Shown here one piece after another: positions 26,350 through 33,959 of a DNA stretch of 34,989 nucleotides; position 1 is the stretch's first letter, and each line of letters starts with the position of its first letter. The stretch lies in assembly GCA_964432995.1 (NCBI GenBank), contig CAYSPU010000023.1, positions 1 to 34,989 of the forward strand, in the 5' to 3' direction. A program made the translations under genes and the position numbers. The notes under the pieces are model-generated. The model saw nothing but the letters and a program-made list of their open reading frames with translations, ran no database searches and had not been told where the DNA came from. Source of the stretch: CAYSPU01 sp964432995. Lineage in GTDB: Bacteria > Verrucomicrobiota > Verrucomicrobiia > Limisphaerales > JAHDYP01.

Positions 26350-28926
26350 TTATCGCGTCTGGGTCTCCGTGGCCGGAGGAGCGGGAACCGGCGTCGGCTC
26401 GGGCAGGTACACTTCGAAACCCGAGGCGTTGCGGGCCGCGCCCCCCAGCGTCTCGACCGCCGCGGAGACCAACTCGAGGTCATCCTCGGTCGCCCGCACC
26501 ATCAGGATGCCGGTGACTTCGTTGTAGAAGATGGACTTCCCGGGAACTTCGGTGTTGATCCCCAGCTTCCGGAGCAGCTCCCCAAGCGCACTCTGGATTT
26601 GCTGCGACCGATTCGCCGGCTCCGGCACGGGGCCGGCGGCGGGAAGCTCGATGCCGAAGGTCTGCTTCAGGCCCCGGGCAAAGGAACTCGCATCGCCCAG
26701 CCGAAACGTGCGCACACTCAGTCGCGGGGTTGGCGCCGATGGCAATGCGGGTGCGGCAACATCGGCCCTCGGCGAGAACACAACGGCATAGGACTCGACC
26801 GAATACTCGATGGGTTGGTCGGCGGCGCGGACGACGGCGTCGAGCACGTCTTTCAGGCTGATGTTCCGCAAGGGGAGGTTGAAACTGATCCTTACGCTGG
26901 CGGGGTCGACGGGCTCGGGGGGCGGCACGGCGACGAGGAGTCCGGTGTTGGGATCCACGGCCGGGGCGGGCGCCGGTGTGGCGGCGTTGGGCGCGAGCAG
27001 GAAGTTCAACCCCTTGCCTTGCGGATCCTGCTTCCGAGCCTGCTCGGAGAGCATCTTCACCACCTCGGACAACGGCAAAGAGTCGAAGTGGATTTCGTCG
27101 AACCGGATTCGCTCGAGCTGGGCGGATCGATCCGGCGTGGACACACTCTGCAAGCCGTAGCGGCGCCGCATCGCCTCGCTCATCCCTGACGGCTGCGCGG
27201 GCCCCTCGGTTGACAGACCGTAGCGGCGCCGAAAAGCCTCGTCGTTCACGATGGACTGCATGGACGCCTCGGTAGCAGCGGCGGCGCCCTCAGCCGGGTC
27301 TTGCGCATCGGGGATCATTCCTGTCGCGTTCCCATAGCGCTCGCGGATCAGCCTCGCGAGCCTCTCCTGGTTGTCGGCCGGAGCCTGCTGCGCAGCGGGG
27401 GGGGCAACAGGGGCTGGAGCTGCCACCGGCGCCGGAGCCGCGGGTGCTGGCGCCGTGGCCGGAGGTGCCGGAGCCAGGGGCACCGTGTTTTGAGAGGGAA
27501 CAGCATCGCCGGAAGCCGCTGGGACGGGGTTGCCCATCGCGGCCAACAGCGTGACGGCTGCCAGCGCGCGCTTCCATTCCTGTCGCATCGTTTTCATAGG
27601 ATCTCCTTCCCTCCAAATCCGGGGAGCAGCCCATCCGGTGCTCCCCAGCAATACCATGATCGTCGCCAGTGAACCAACCGCCCGGAGCGCTGACGCCCGC
27701 CTCCGGTTCGGCGACCGGACCTTCCTGTGGTCCAGTCGTAACAGGTCTTCAACCCGGCGGCCCAGGTCCGAGCGGAATCCAGCCATGCCGAGTCCGAGTG
27801 CGCCGAACGCACGCGGCGGGGCGAGTCGAGCCCCGAGCTCCACAAGGCATTCCGCCAGGAGGCAGGGCCCGTTCGCCACGGCAAGGCTGGCTTCGTCGGC
27901 CGCGGCTTCGCTCGCACGATGCAGTTCCCGTCGCATCCACCAGGCGCCCGGGTGCCACCAGAGAACCGCCGTGAGCAGATCGGCGAGCAGATACCAGAGG
28001 GGATCGCGCGCCACCAAGTGGGCGAGTTCGTGGGCCAGCATCGCTTCCTGGCGGTCGGGCGCGTGGCGCTCGGCGAAGTCCGCCGGCAGCGCCACTGCGG
28101 ATCGCAACACGCCGAAAGCAATGGGCCCGACCAGGCGAGGTGACGCGAGGACACGCACGCGGCGGTGCAAACCCAGCCGCCGGGCCAGGGATTGCACGCG
28201 ATCGTGCACGGCGGGTTCGACGGTTGACACCCGGCGGCGGCGGAACGTCATCAGGAGAAGCTGCGCCAGGGCGAGTCGCCCCAGGACGAATGTTGCGCCC
28301 GCCATCCAGGCGTGGAACAACCACACCGCCCAGCGGGATCGCGGGGGGTTGTGCGACTCGGGGATTGCCAACGCAGGGATGGTCGCACCCCCGACCTCCG
28401 ACGTTGCTGCCGCCGGCATCAGCCTTGCCTCATTGCCCTCACCCCAACCCTCTCCCCCGGGGAGAGGGTGTAGCGTGGCAGCCCCATCGACAACTCGGGC
28501 TGCATCCAGATGCTGGTGTCCGCTCGCCGGTGTTTGCGTCCAAGGCTCACTCTGCGCTCGCGTCAGCCCAGAAGTCGCCGAGGGGACTCCCTCCCCCATC
28601 GGATGGGGCAGGGCCGGGGTGAGGGGGCGCGGTCCCCTGAGAGAAGCCGCCGCCGCCGATACGTTCGGGAACGGAGCCTTTGCTGCAGGCAGGGATTGGC
28701 CGAGGCGCAGGGAACAGCGCGCGACGAGGGCGCGTCCGGCACCGGAGAGTTCGGCGAGGGTGAGGCCGAAGACGCTGAGCAAGGCGAGTTGCCAGAGCAC
28801 ACGACGCCAGGTGGCCTGGCGGATCCATCGCTGGCCCAGCAACGCGAGCCCGACAATCAACGCGGCCTCGACGGTCAGCAAGGCAAGCACGTGCAACCAG
28901 AGCGGTCCCAGCGCGAGCGGGTTCAT
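26350..28926 (-). CDS. M56/BlaR1-like membrane metallopeptidase joined in frame to an exported STN-like protein
   Basis: This 858-residue frame has two parts. Residues 1-443 are BlaR1-like: membrane helices near 10-30 and 42-60, another near 190-215, the zinc protease motif HELAHLVARDP with a downstream EAAADEASL, and a last helix (VGSLATIMVLLGSTGWA). Residues 99-164 translate a CCCTCACCC-type repeat. Residues 444-858 look like a separate exported protein: a signal-like start MKTMRQEWKRALAAVTLLAA, an Ala/Pro linker, three RYG motifs (IRERYGN, FRRRYGL, MRRRYGL), and STN/secretin-like modules (ISFNLPLRNISLKDVLDAVV; SIFYNEVTGILMVRATEDDL). Perfect ribosome-binding spacing precedes the internal ATG at 27597, so the second half may be made separately. 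The gene overlaps the BlaI-like gene by 4 bp (ATGA). Known BlaR1 proteins sense a signal and cleave the paired repressor; the signal here is unknown. Confidence 0.83.
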   Translation of the reverse strand: MNPLALGPLWLHVLALLTVEAALIVGLALLGQRWIRQATWRRVLWQLALLSVFGLTLAELSGAGRALVARCSLRLGQSLPAAKAPFPNVSAAAASLRGPRPLTPALPHPMGEGVPSATSGLTRAQSEPWTQTPASGHQHLDAARVVDGAATLHPLPGGEGWGEGNEARLMPAAATSEVGGATIPALAIPESHNPPRSRWAVWLFHAWMAGATFVLGRLALAQLLLMTFRRRRVSTVEPAVHDRVQSLARRLGLHRRVRVLASPRLVGPIAFGVLRSAVALPADFAERHAPDRQEAMLAHELAHLVARDPLWYLLADLLTAVLWWHPGAWWMRRELHRASEAAADEASLAVANGPCLLAECLVELGARLAPPRAFGALGLGMAGFRSDLGRRVEDLLRLDHRKVRSPNRRRASALRAVGSLATIMVLLGSTGWAAPRIWREGDPMKTMRQEWKRALAAVTLLAAMGNPVPAASGDAVPSQNTVPLAPAPPATAPAPAAPAPVAAPAPVAPPAAQQAPADNQERLARLIRERYGNATGMIPDAQDPAEGAAAATEASMQSIVNDEAFRRRYGLSTEGPAQPSGMSEAMRRRYGLQSVSTPDRSAQLERIRFDEIHFDSLPLSEVVKMLSEQARKQDPQGKGLNFLLAPNAATPAPAPAVDPNTGLLVAVPPPEPVDPASVRISFNLPLRNISLKDVLDAVVRAADQPIEYSVESYAVVFSPRADVAAPALPSAPTPRLSVRTFRLGDASSFARGLKQTFGIELPAAGPVPEPANRSQQIQSALGELLRKLGINTEVPGKSIFYNEVTGILMVRATEDDLELVSAAVETLGGAARNASGFEVYLPEPTPVPAPPATETQTR
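27603..27608 (-). promoter_or_regulatory. Internal ribosome-binding site ahead of the STN-like part
   Basis: On the minus strand AAGGAG is followed by the 5-nt spacer ATCCT and then ATG at 27597. It is the best Shine-Dalgarno match I noticed in the window, and it lies inside an open frame. The codons after it encode a signal-peptide-like sequence, so it probably starts a separate 415-residue exported protein (26350-27597). Confidence 0.65.
28436..28630. repeat. CCCTCACCC-type inverted repeat pair inside the M56 gene
   Basis: The left arm (28436-28470) starts CCCTCACCCCAACCC and folds through CCCTCTCCCC/GGGGAGAGGG. The right arm (28586-28630), read on the other strand, starts CCCTCACCCCGGCCC and folds through CCCCATC/GATGGGG. 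The arms are about 115 bp apart. The pair adds about 66 in-frame residues to the M56 protein (around LTPALPHPMGEG and LHPLPGGEGWGEG). Confidence 0.75.
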
Positions 28927-29309
28927 AGCGACTTGCGGCGTTCGGCGATGAGCTTCTCGAGGCGGGAGAGTTCGTCGCGGCTGACTTCGCGGCTGGACAG
29001 GAGATGGCTGACGAGCCCCGAGAGGCTGCCTTCGAAGAGACGATCCAGGAGATGGTCGGCCAAGCCACGCGTGACGGCCTCGGCGGGGACGGCGGCGCGG
29101 TAGATGAAGGACCGGCCGTCAACGCGGTGCCGGACGAGCCCGCGCGCCTCCATTTTGCGGAGCATGGTGGCGACGGTGGTATAGGCGAGGGGGCGCTGGG
29201 AGGCGAGGGCGAGGTGGACATCGGCGACGGTGGCTTCCTGGCGGTCCCAGAGGACTTTGAGGAGCTGGAGTTGGAGTTCGCCGAGTCGATGGATCCGTGG
29301 AGGCGGCAT
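28923..29309 (-). CDS. BlaI/MecI/CopY-type winged-helix repressor
   Basis: This 128-residue protein has the BlaI layout: an N-terminal winged helix (LGELQLQLLKVLWDRQEATVAD, then AYTTVATMLRKMEARGLVRH as recognition helix and wing) and a C-terminal dimerisation helix region (about 75-125, LADHLLDRLFEGSLSGLVSHLL). Length and motif order are normal for the family. It overlaps the M56/BlaR1-like gene by 4 bp (ATGA), so the two are translationally coupled as in bla/mec systems. A consensus promoter covered by an inverted repeat sits just upstream, so it very likely represses its own operon until the protease partner inactivates it. No beta-lactamase gene is adjacent, so the regulon is unknown. Confidence 0.93.
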   Translation of the reverse strand: MPPPRIHRLGELQLQLLKVLWDRQEATVADVHLALASQRPLAYTTVATMLRKMEARGLVRHRVDGRSFIYRAAVPAEAVTRGLADHLLDRLFEGSLSGLVSHLLSSREVSRDELSRLEKLIAERRKSL

Positions 29310-29322
29310 ACGCTTTTTGAGT

Positions 29323-29360
29323 TACCGTGGTAATACTACCACGGTAGTTGCAACTGTCAA
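29323..29360 (-). promoter_or_regulatory. Promoter and BlaI-type operator
   Basis: On the minus strand TTGACA (29360-29355) is followed after 16 nt by TAGTAT (29338-29333), a near-consensus sigma-70-type promoter. An inverted repeat, TACCGTGGTA (29323-29332) and TACCACGGTA (29337-29346) with a 4-bp spacer, covers the -10 box. Sub-sites ACTACC/GGTAGT resemble the TACTAC-type half-sites of BlaI/MecI operators. The ATG is 14 bp further on at 29309. Confidence 0.82.
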
Positions 29361-29738
29361 GTGAGGCCGGTCGGAAGGTGCGACGGTGGGACAACCACCG
29401 CCTCCAAAGGAGGGCGTCGCGAGAAGGAGCAAGCGTGAGAAGGACAGCATTGGGCAACTGCCTGATCCGTGCCCCGCAGCGGCGCCCTCGGAGAGGCCGC
29501 CCTACCATTTGCCAGAGGCGAAAGCCAGGGGGCGACTCCAAGCGCAGCGCGGATGCGCCTACCGTCAACCTCTCTGTGCATGCGCCCCCCTCCCCATGAA
29601 CCGGCGGGTCGGAGGTCGGCAAGCCGGCGAGTCGGCGTCGCTCCTCTTCTTCTCGTCGCGATGGCCTGGACGCGCGGGGCCGCGCGTCCCTGCTGCCTGC
29701 CTGTTCAGGGGCGCAATGCGCGAATGGCTTCGGCGGGT

Positions 29739-29802
29739 TCTCACCCCGTCCCTCTCCCCCTCGGAGGGGGAGAGGGGGTGGCGTAGCCGGGTGAGGGGGA
29801 TG
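29739..29802. repeat. CCCTCACCC-type palindrome, intergenic copy
   Basis: Inner arms CCCTCTCCCCCTC (29750-29762) and GAGGGGGAGAGGG (29764-29776) are exact inverted copies around one base. Outer arms TCACCC and GGGTGA add a second stem. It is the same family as the element at 28436-28630 inside the M56 gene. Confidence 0.75.
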
Positions 29803-29859
29803 AGCCCAGGTTCATGGACTCCACGCGCATCCAGCCGGCGGATGTCATCGCTTTCCCTT

Positions 29860-29896
29860 AACCTCCGAACCTCTGAACCTTGAACCTCCGAACCTG
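29860..29896. repeat. AACCTCCG tandem tract
   Basis: Units AACCTCCG, AACCTCTG, AACCTTG, AACCTCCG and a partial AACCTG lie just past the stop codon of the adenylate kinase gene (minus strand, 29905). Confidence 0.7.
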
Positions 29897-29904
29897 CCCC
29901 ACCG

Positions 29905-30654
29905 CTATCCCGTTCGCGCGCGGAGCGCTTCGAGGGTCCGTTGGAAGACCGGTTCGGGGCCGCCGTCGGCGAGCACGGGCACGAGCACGCCGCGCTTCCG
30001 GTAGTAATCGGTCAAGGGGGCGGTACTCTTTTCGTAGGCCGCCATGCGGACGCGGACGGATTCGGGCTGGTCGTCCTCGCGCTGGAAGAGGGATGCACCG
30101 CAGTTGTCGCAGACGCCTTCTTTCTTGGGCGGTTTGTTGGCGACGTGGTAGACGGCCTTGCACTGGGAACAGGTGCGGCGCCCGCTGAGTCGGGCGACGA
30201 TGGTGTCGATGGGCAATTCGTAGCTCAGGACGGCGTTGAGGATGAGTTTCTCCTCCCGCAGGATTTCTTCGAGAGCCTCCGCTTGAGGGACGGTGCGCGG
30301 GAAGCCGTCGAGGAGGAATCCGCCGGGGCAGCGGAGGCAGCCGACGCGTTCGCGGACCATGGAGAGCACGGTGGCATCCGGCACGAGTTCGCCGCGGCGC
30401 ATGAATTCGAGGGCTTCCTTCATGGCTGGGGAGCGCTCGTTTTCGGGGAGGGATTTGGCGGCGCGGAAGACGTCGCCCGTGGAGAGATGGCAGGTGCCGA
30501 GCCGTTGGGTGAGCAACTCGGCCTGGGTGCCCTTACCGACGCCCGGGGCGCCGAGCAGGATGAGGCGGTAGGCGCGGTCCGGTGGGGTGGGGAGGGAGCA
30601 GCAGGTGTGAGCCGGGCCCTTAAGCCAGGCGGCGCGGTCGTTTTTGGTTTCCAT
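29905..30654 (-). CDS. adk: Adenylate kinase with zinc-type LID
   Basis: I chose the ATG at 30654; the frame is open to 30846, but that part only translates an 8-bp tandem repeat. The protein is about 249 residues. It has a P-loop GAPGVGKGTQA, the NMP-binding TGDVFRA, LLDGFPRT, a LID with C-x2-C and C-x2-C (CSQC, CDNC) that should bind zinc, and the arginine-rich closing segment (VRVRMAAYEKSTAPLTDYY). It converts AMP and ATP to two ADP in the cytosol. About 28 residues come before the first beta strand (YRLILLGAPG), more than in most adenylate kinases. No Shine-Dalgarno sequence is seen at this ATG, so the exact start is not settled. It lies downstream of nuoN on the same strand, with tandem repeats on both sides. 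Confidence 0.93.
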   Translation of the reverse strand: METKNDRAAWLKGPAHTCCSLPTPPDRAYRLILLGAPGVGKGTQAELLTQRLGTCHLSTGDVFRAAKSLPENERSPAMKEALEFMRRGELVPDATVLSMVRERVGCLRCPGGFLLDGFPRTVPQAEALEEILREEKLILNAVLSYELPIDTIVARLSGRRTCSQCKAVYHVANKPPKKEGVCDNCGASLFQREDDQPESVRVRMAAYEKSTAPLTDYYRKRGVLVPVLADGGPEPVFQRTLEALRARTG

Positions 30655-30704
30655 GGGCGGCGTGTTAGGAGGTGAGGTATGAACTTCGCCCGCGGATTGA
30701 ACCA

Positions 30705-30760
30705 GCAAGTCGGCAAGTCGGCAAGTCGGCAAGTCGGCGAGTCGGCAAGTCGGCAAGTCG
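30705..30760. repeat. Seven-copy 8-bp tandem repeat (GCAAGTCG)
   Basis: Seven head-to-tail units of GCAAGTCG; the fifth reads GCGAGTCG. It sits 50 bp upstream of the adk start codon. Two related units (GCAAGCCG, GCGAGTCG) occur at 29619-29634, past the other end of adk. Confidence 0.9.
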
Positions 30761-30861
30761 GGATGGGTGCGCACCAAAGTCGCGAACGTGGAGTCGAGGC
30801 CCGGAGCGCCGGCTTGCATCCGGCCCGATGACTGTGAGCCAGCCATGAGTGTCTGCGGTCT

Positions 30862-30889
30862 GCTGCGGGTCAGGAAGACCCGCGGTCCG
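30862..30889. repeat. REPIN-like hairpin, single arm, copy C
   Basis: The stem GCGGGTC/GACCCGC is followed by CGCGGTCCG, matching the right arms at 15084-15110 and 18223-18254. It starts 17 bp after the nuoN stop codon, in the same orientation to the gene as the other two. I see no clear partner arm. Confidence 0.75.
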
Positions 30890-30906
30890 CAGCCCTACCG
30901 TGTTGA

Positions 30907-32361
30907 TCAGAACTGCAGGGCGGTGGCGGCCAGGCGGCTCAGTTCGAGGAGGGAGTGGGGGGCGAGGCCGAAGGCGAGCATGGCGATCATGCAGAGGGCG
31001 AGAGCCCAGCTCATGGGGCGCGAGATCGGCAGGGGGGCGGTCGGGCTGGGCGTATCGTCGGTCCAGTAGATGGCGCGCACGACGCCGAAGTAGTAGTAGA
31101 GGGAGATGACGACTCCGGCGATGGCGACGCCGGCGAGCCAGAAGTAGGCGGGGTCGACGGCGCCGCGGGTGACGACGGCGGCGATGAGGAGGAACTTGCC
31201 GAAGAAGCCGACCAGGGGGGGGATGCCGGCCAGGGAGACCATGGCCAGGGTGAGGGTGGCGGCCAGGAAGGGAGAACGTTGATGCAGACCGGCCAGCGAT
31301 TTGAGGTCCTCGTTCTCGAGGTGGCGGAGGACGACGATGACGACGCCGAAGGCGGCCAGGACACTGAACAGGTAGCCAGCGAGGTAGAACAACACGGCGC
31401 TCTGGCCGTCGGCAGTCAGAGCGGCTACGCCGAGCATGAGGTAACCGGCGTGGGCGATGCTCGAGTAGCCGAGGAGGCGTTTGAGGTTGCGCTGGGGAAT
31501 GGCGCAGAGGTTTCCGTAGAGGATGGTGGCGCCGGAGAGGACGATCCAGAGGCGGGACCAATGCTCCGCCGCGTCGGGGACGGCGACGAACAGGACGCGG
31601 AGCAGCAGGGCGAAGCCGGCGGCCTTGGAGCCAATGGCGAGGAAGGCGGTGGTGGGCGTGGCCGCTCCTTGATAGACGTCCGGAGTCCAGATCTGCATGG
31701 GGACGATGGCGATCTTGAAGGCGAGGCCGCCCAGCACCATCAACAGCCCGGCCTGGAAGAGGGGATTCGCCATGAGTTCCGGGTTCACCGTGGCGATTTC
31801 GTCGAAATTGAGTCGGCCTGTGGTTCCGAAGATGAGGGCGATGCCAAAGACCAGGAAGGCGGAGGCGAGCGCGCCCAGGATCAGGTACTTCACCCCGGCT
31901 TCGAGCGCCAGGAGGCGTCCGCGCGGGTAGCTGGTGAGCACGTAGAATGTGACGGTGATGAGTTCGACGGCGACGAAGAGCAGGGCGAAGTCGTTGGCGG
32001 ACGCGGCGAACATCATCCCGGCAAGGGCGAACAGGGTGAGCGCGGTGTATTCGCCGACGCCGGACGCGAGGCGGTCGGAGAACTCGACGGAGAAGAGGAG
32101 GACCAGGATGGCGGCGGTGAGGAAGAGGCGTTTGAAGAAGAGGGCCATCGGGTCCTGGACGAACATCCAGTGGAAGGCGTACGCACGTTCGCCGGTGTCG
32201 ATGGCGCTGGTGAAGCTGAAGAGGAGGATGCAGCCGAGGGCGAGCGCTGCGACGTAGCCGAGGCGGCGCCGGATCTGCTCGGAGGCCCAGAGATCGAGCA
32301 AGAGGAGGGCGAGGCCCAGGAGGACGACGGCGATTTCGAGGCTGATGAGGGGGTAATTCAT
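30907..32361 (-). CDS. nuoN: NADH-quinone oxidoreductase subunit N
   Basis: This 484-residue membrane protein has about 14 hydrophobic helices and antiporter-like signatures: LGYSSIAHAGYLMLGVA, LAGLHQRSPFLAATLTLAMVS and AGIPPLVGFFGKF. It is one of the three antiporter-type proton-pumping subunits of complex I in the inner membrane. Its length is usual for bacterial NuoN. It is last in the order nuoL-nuoM-nuoN on the minus strand, starting 7 bp after the nuoM stop codon, so the three are co-transcribed. A hairpin of the REPIN-like family lies just past its stop codon. The identity is clear from motif and gene order. Confidence 0.95.
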   Translation of the reverse strand: MNYPLISLEIAVVLLGLALLLLDLWASEQIRRRLGYVAALALGCILLFSFTSAIDTGERAYAFHWMFVQDPMALFFKRLFLTAAILVLLFSVEFSDRLASGVGEYTALTLFALAGMMFAASANDFALLFVAVELITVTFYVLTSYPRGRLLALEAGVKYLILGALASAFLVFGIALIFGTTGRLNFDEIATVNPELMANPLFQAGLLMVLGGLAFKIAIVPMQIWTPDVYQGAATPTTAFLAIGSKAAGFALLLRVLFVAVPDAAEHWSRLWIVLSGATILYGNLCAIPQRNLKRLLGYSSIAHAGYLMLGVAALTADGQSAVLFYLAGYLFSVLAAFGVVIVVLRHLENEDLKSLAGLHQRSPFLAATLTLAMVSLAGIPPLVGFFGKFLLIAAVVTRGAVDPAYFWLAGVAIAGVVISLYYYFGVVRAIYWTDDTPSPTAPLPISRPMSWALALCMIAMLAFGLAPHSLLELSRLAATALQF

Positions 32362-32368
32362 GCGCGGG

Positions 32369-33958
32369 TTACCGATCCTCGATTCCGACGGTCGCGAGTT
32401 TGGCCGCTTCCGGGGCGGGAGAATTGTCGTCGGGGGCTGCGGCGCTGCGGATTTCGGGGGGAAGCCGGGGCGGCGCGGGTTCCTCGAGGCGTTCGACGAT
32501 CCGCGTGACCGCCGGTTCGATTTTGTCGATCAGGAGCGACGGCCACGTGCCAAAGAGGATCAAGGCGGCGAGCAGCACCACGAAGGGCAGTTGCCGCCAC
32601 GCGTTGGCGTCGGCCAGTCCTTCCCACTGCGGTGGCAGCGGCCCGTGCAGCATGACGCGGATGGCCCGGATCATGTAGACGCCGCCCACGACCAGCGCGC
32701 CCCAGCAGGCGAGCGCGGTCACCTCGGGAAAGCGCGTCCAACTGCCGAAGAACACCGTGGCTTCGCCGACGAAATTGGCGAAGCCGGGGAGGCCGCAACC
32801 GGCGAGCATGGCCAGGATGAGGGCGGTGCCGACGAACGGGAGGCGCCGGGCCAGGCCGCCCAGTTCGTGCATCTGCAGGGTGCCGGTTTTCTGGTAGAGA
32901 TGACCGCTGAGCCCGAAGCTGAGGGCGGCGAGCAGGCCGTGGGCGATCATGATGACGACGGCGCCGGTGAGTCCCACCAGGCTGAGGCTGGCGATCCCCA
33001 GGAAGACAAATCCCATGTGGGCAACGCTCGAGTTGCCGATCAGCCAGTTGAGATCCCGCTGGCGCATCGCCACCAGACCGCAATAGAGGATGTTGCCGAG
33101 GCAGAGCACGGCGAGGAGGCCCATCCAGGGGGTGGCGCCCTCGGGGAGCATGGGCACGGCCACGCGGAGGAGGGCATAGAGCCCGAACTTCTTGAGCACA
33201 CCGGCGTGGAGCATGGCGGCCGCCGTGGGGGCCGAGCCATAGCCGAGAGGCGCCCAGGTGTGAAACGGCCAGAGCGAAACCAGAATGCCGAAGCCCAGCA
33301 GCAGCAGACCGAAGATCCAGTGCTGGGTGGTTTCCGAGATCGGCTGGTCGCGGAGGGCGGCCTCGACCTCGGCGAATCCGAACGAACCGGCGCCGGCCGC
33401 GGCGTAGAGGGCGATCAAACCAATCAACGCGATCAACGCCCCCAGGCTCAAGTAGAGCGTGATCTTGAACGTGGCATACGACCGTTGGTCGCCGCGGCCC
33501 CAGATGCCGATCATCAGGAACGTCGGCACCAGCGCCAGCTCGTGAAAGAAATAGAAGAAGAACAGGTCGAGCGCGGTGAAGGCGCCGAGGATCCCGCCCG
33601 TCATCACCAGCAACAGGATCGAGTATTCCTTCTCGCGCTCGCGGATTTCCCAGGAGGCGCAGGCGGCGGCGAAGGCGACGAGGGCGCCCATGAGCACGAG
33701 GCCCACGTTGAGGCCATCGAGGCCGAAGCGGGCTTCGATGCCCAGGCCCGCGGCGCCAAGGCCGGGGATGACCGTGACGAACTGGTAGCCACCGCCTTCG
33801 GGCTCGAACTGCTGAAAGACGAACACGCTGAGAACGGCGACGACGAAGGTGGCGATGAGCGGCACGAGCCGGTGGACGACGCGATAGCGGCGCGGCACGG
33901 CCAGCAGGCCGAGGGCGGCCAGCAGCGGCAGGAATACGATGAGCGCAAGGACTGGCAT
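32369..33958 (-). CDS. nuoM: NADH-quinone oxidoreductase subunit M
   Basis: This 529-residue protein has about 14 membrane helices. The conserved helix with the key glutamate is present (FYFFHELALVPTFLMIGIWG), as is the lysine helix (SAPTAAAMLHAGVLKKFGLYALLR). The related antiporter loop reads CGLPGFANFVGEATVF. It is an inner-membrane proton-pumping subunit of complex I. Its ATG is 1 bp after the nuoL stop codon, and nuoN follows 7 bp later. The C-terminal tail after the last helix is Pro/Ala-rich (PAPPRLPPEIRSAAAPDDNS) and longer than in many NuoM proteins; that tail is probably cytoplasmic or periplasmic filler. Confidence 0.96.
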   Translation of the reverse strand: MPVLALIVFLPLLAALGLLAVPRRYRVVHRLVPLIATFVVAVLSVFVFQQFEPEGGGYQFVTVIPGLGAAGLGIEARFGLDGLNVGLVLMGALVAFAAACASWEIREREKEYSILLLVMTGGILGAFTALDLFFFYFFHELALVPTFLMIGIWGRGDQRSYATFKITLYLSLGALIALIGLIALYAAAGAGSFGFAEVEAALRDQPISETTQHWIFGLLLLGFGILVSLWPFHTWAPLGYGSAPTAAAMLHAGVLKKFGLYALLRVAVPMLPEGATPWMGLLAVLCLGNILYCGLVAMRQRDLNWLIGNSSVAHMGFVFLGIASLSLVGLTGAVVIMIAHGLLAALSFGLSGHLYQKTGTLQMHELGGLARRLPFVGTALILAMLAGCGLPGFANFVGEATVFFGSWTRFPEVTALACWGALVVGGVYMIRAIRVMLHGPLPPQWEGLADANAWRQLPFVVLLAALILFGTWPSLLIDKIEPAVTRIVERLEEPAPPRLPPEIRSAAAPDDNSPAPEAAKLATVGIEDR

Positions 33959-33959
33959 G

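Larger units (their letters stand above)
29310..29904. other. 595-bp intergenic region between blaI-like and adk genes
   Basis: It holds the promoter/operator of the blaI-like gene (29323-29360), a two-unit stretch of the GCAAGTCG-type 8-mer (29619-29634), a CCCTCACCC-type palindrome (29739-29802) and an AACCTCCG tandem tract (29860-29896). No convincing gene was seen; short frames here are shadows of repeats. Confidence 0.6.

Noticed and set aside
30705..30760. Possible CRISPR array
   Set aside because: The 8-bp units are directly head to tail with no spacers, and no cas gene is present.
30655..30846. N-terminal extension of adenylate kinase up to 30846
   Set aside because: The extra residues are a translation of the GCAAGTCG tandem repeat (repeating LPTCRLAD) and do not belong to the enzyme fold.
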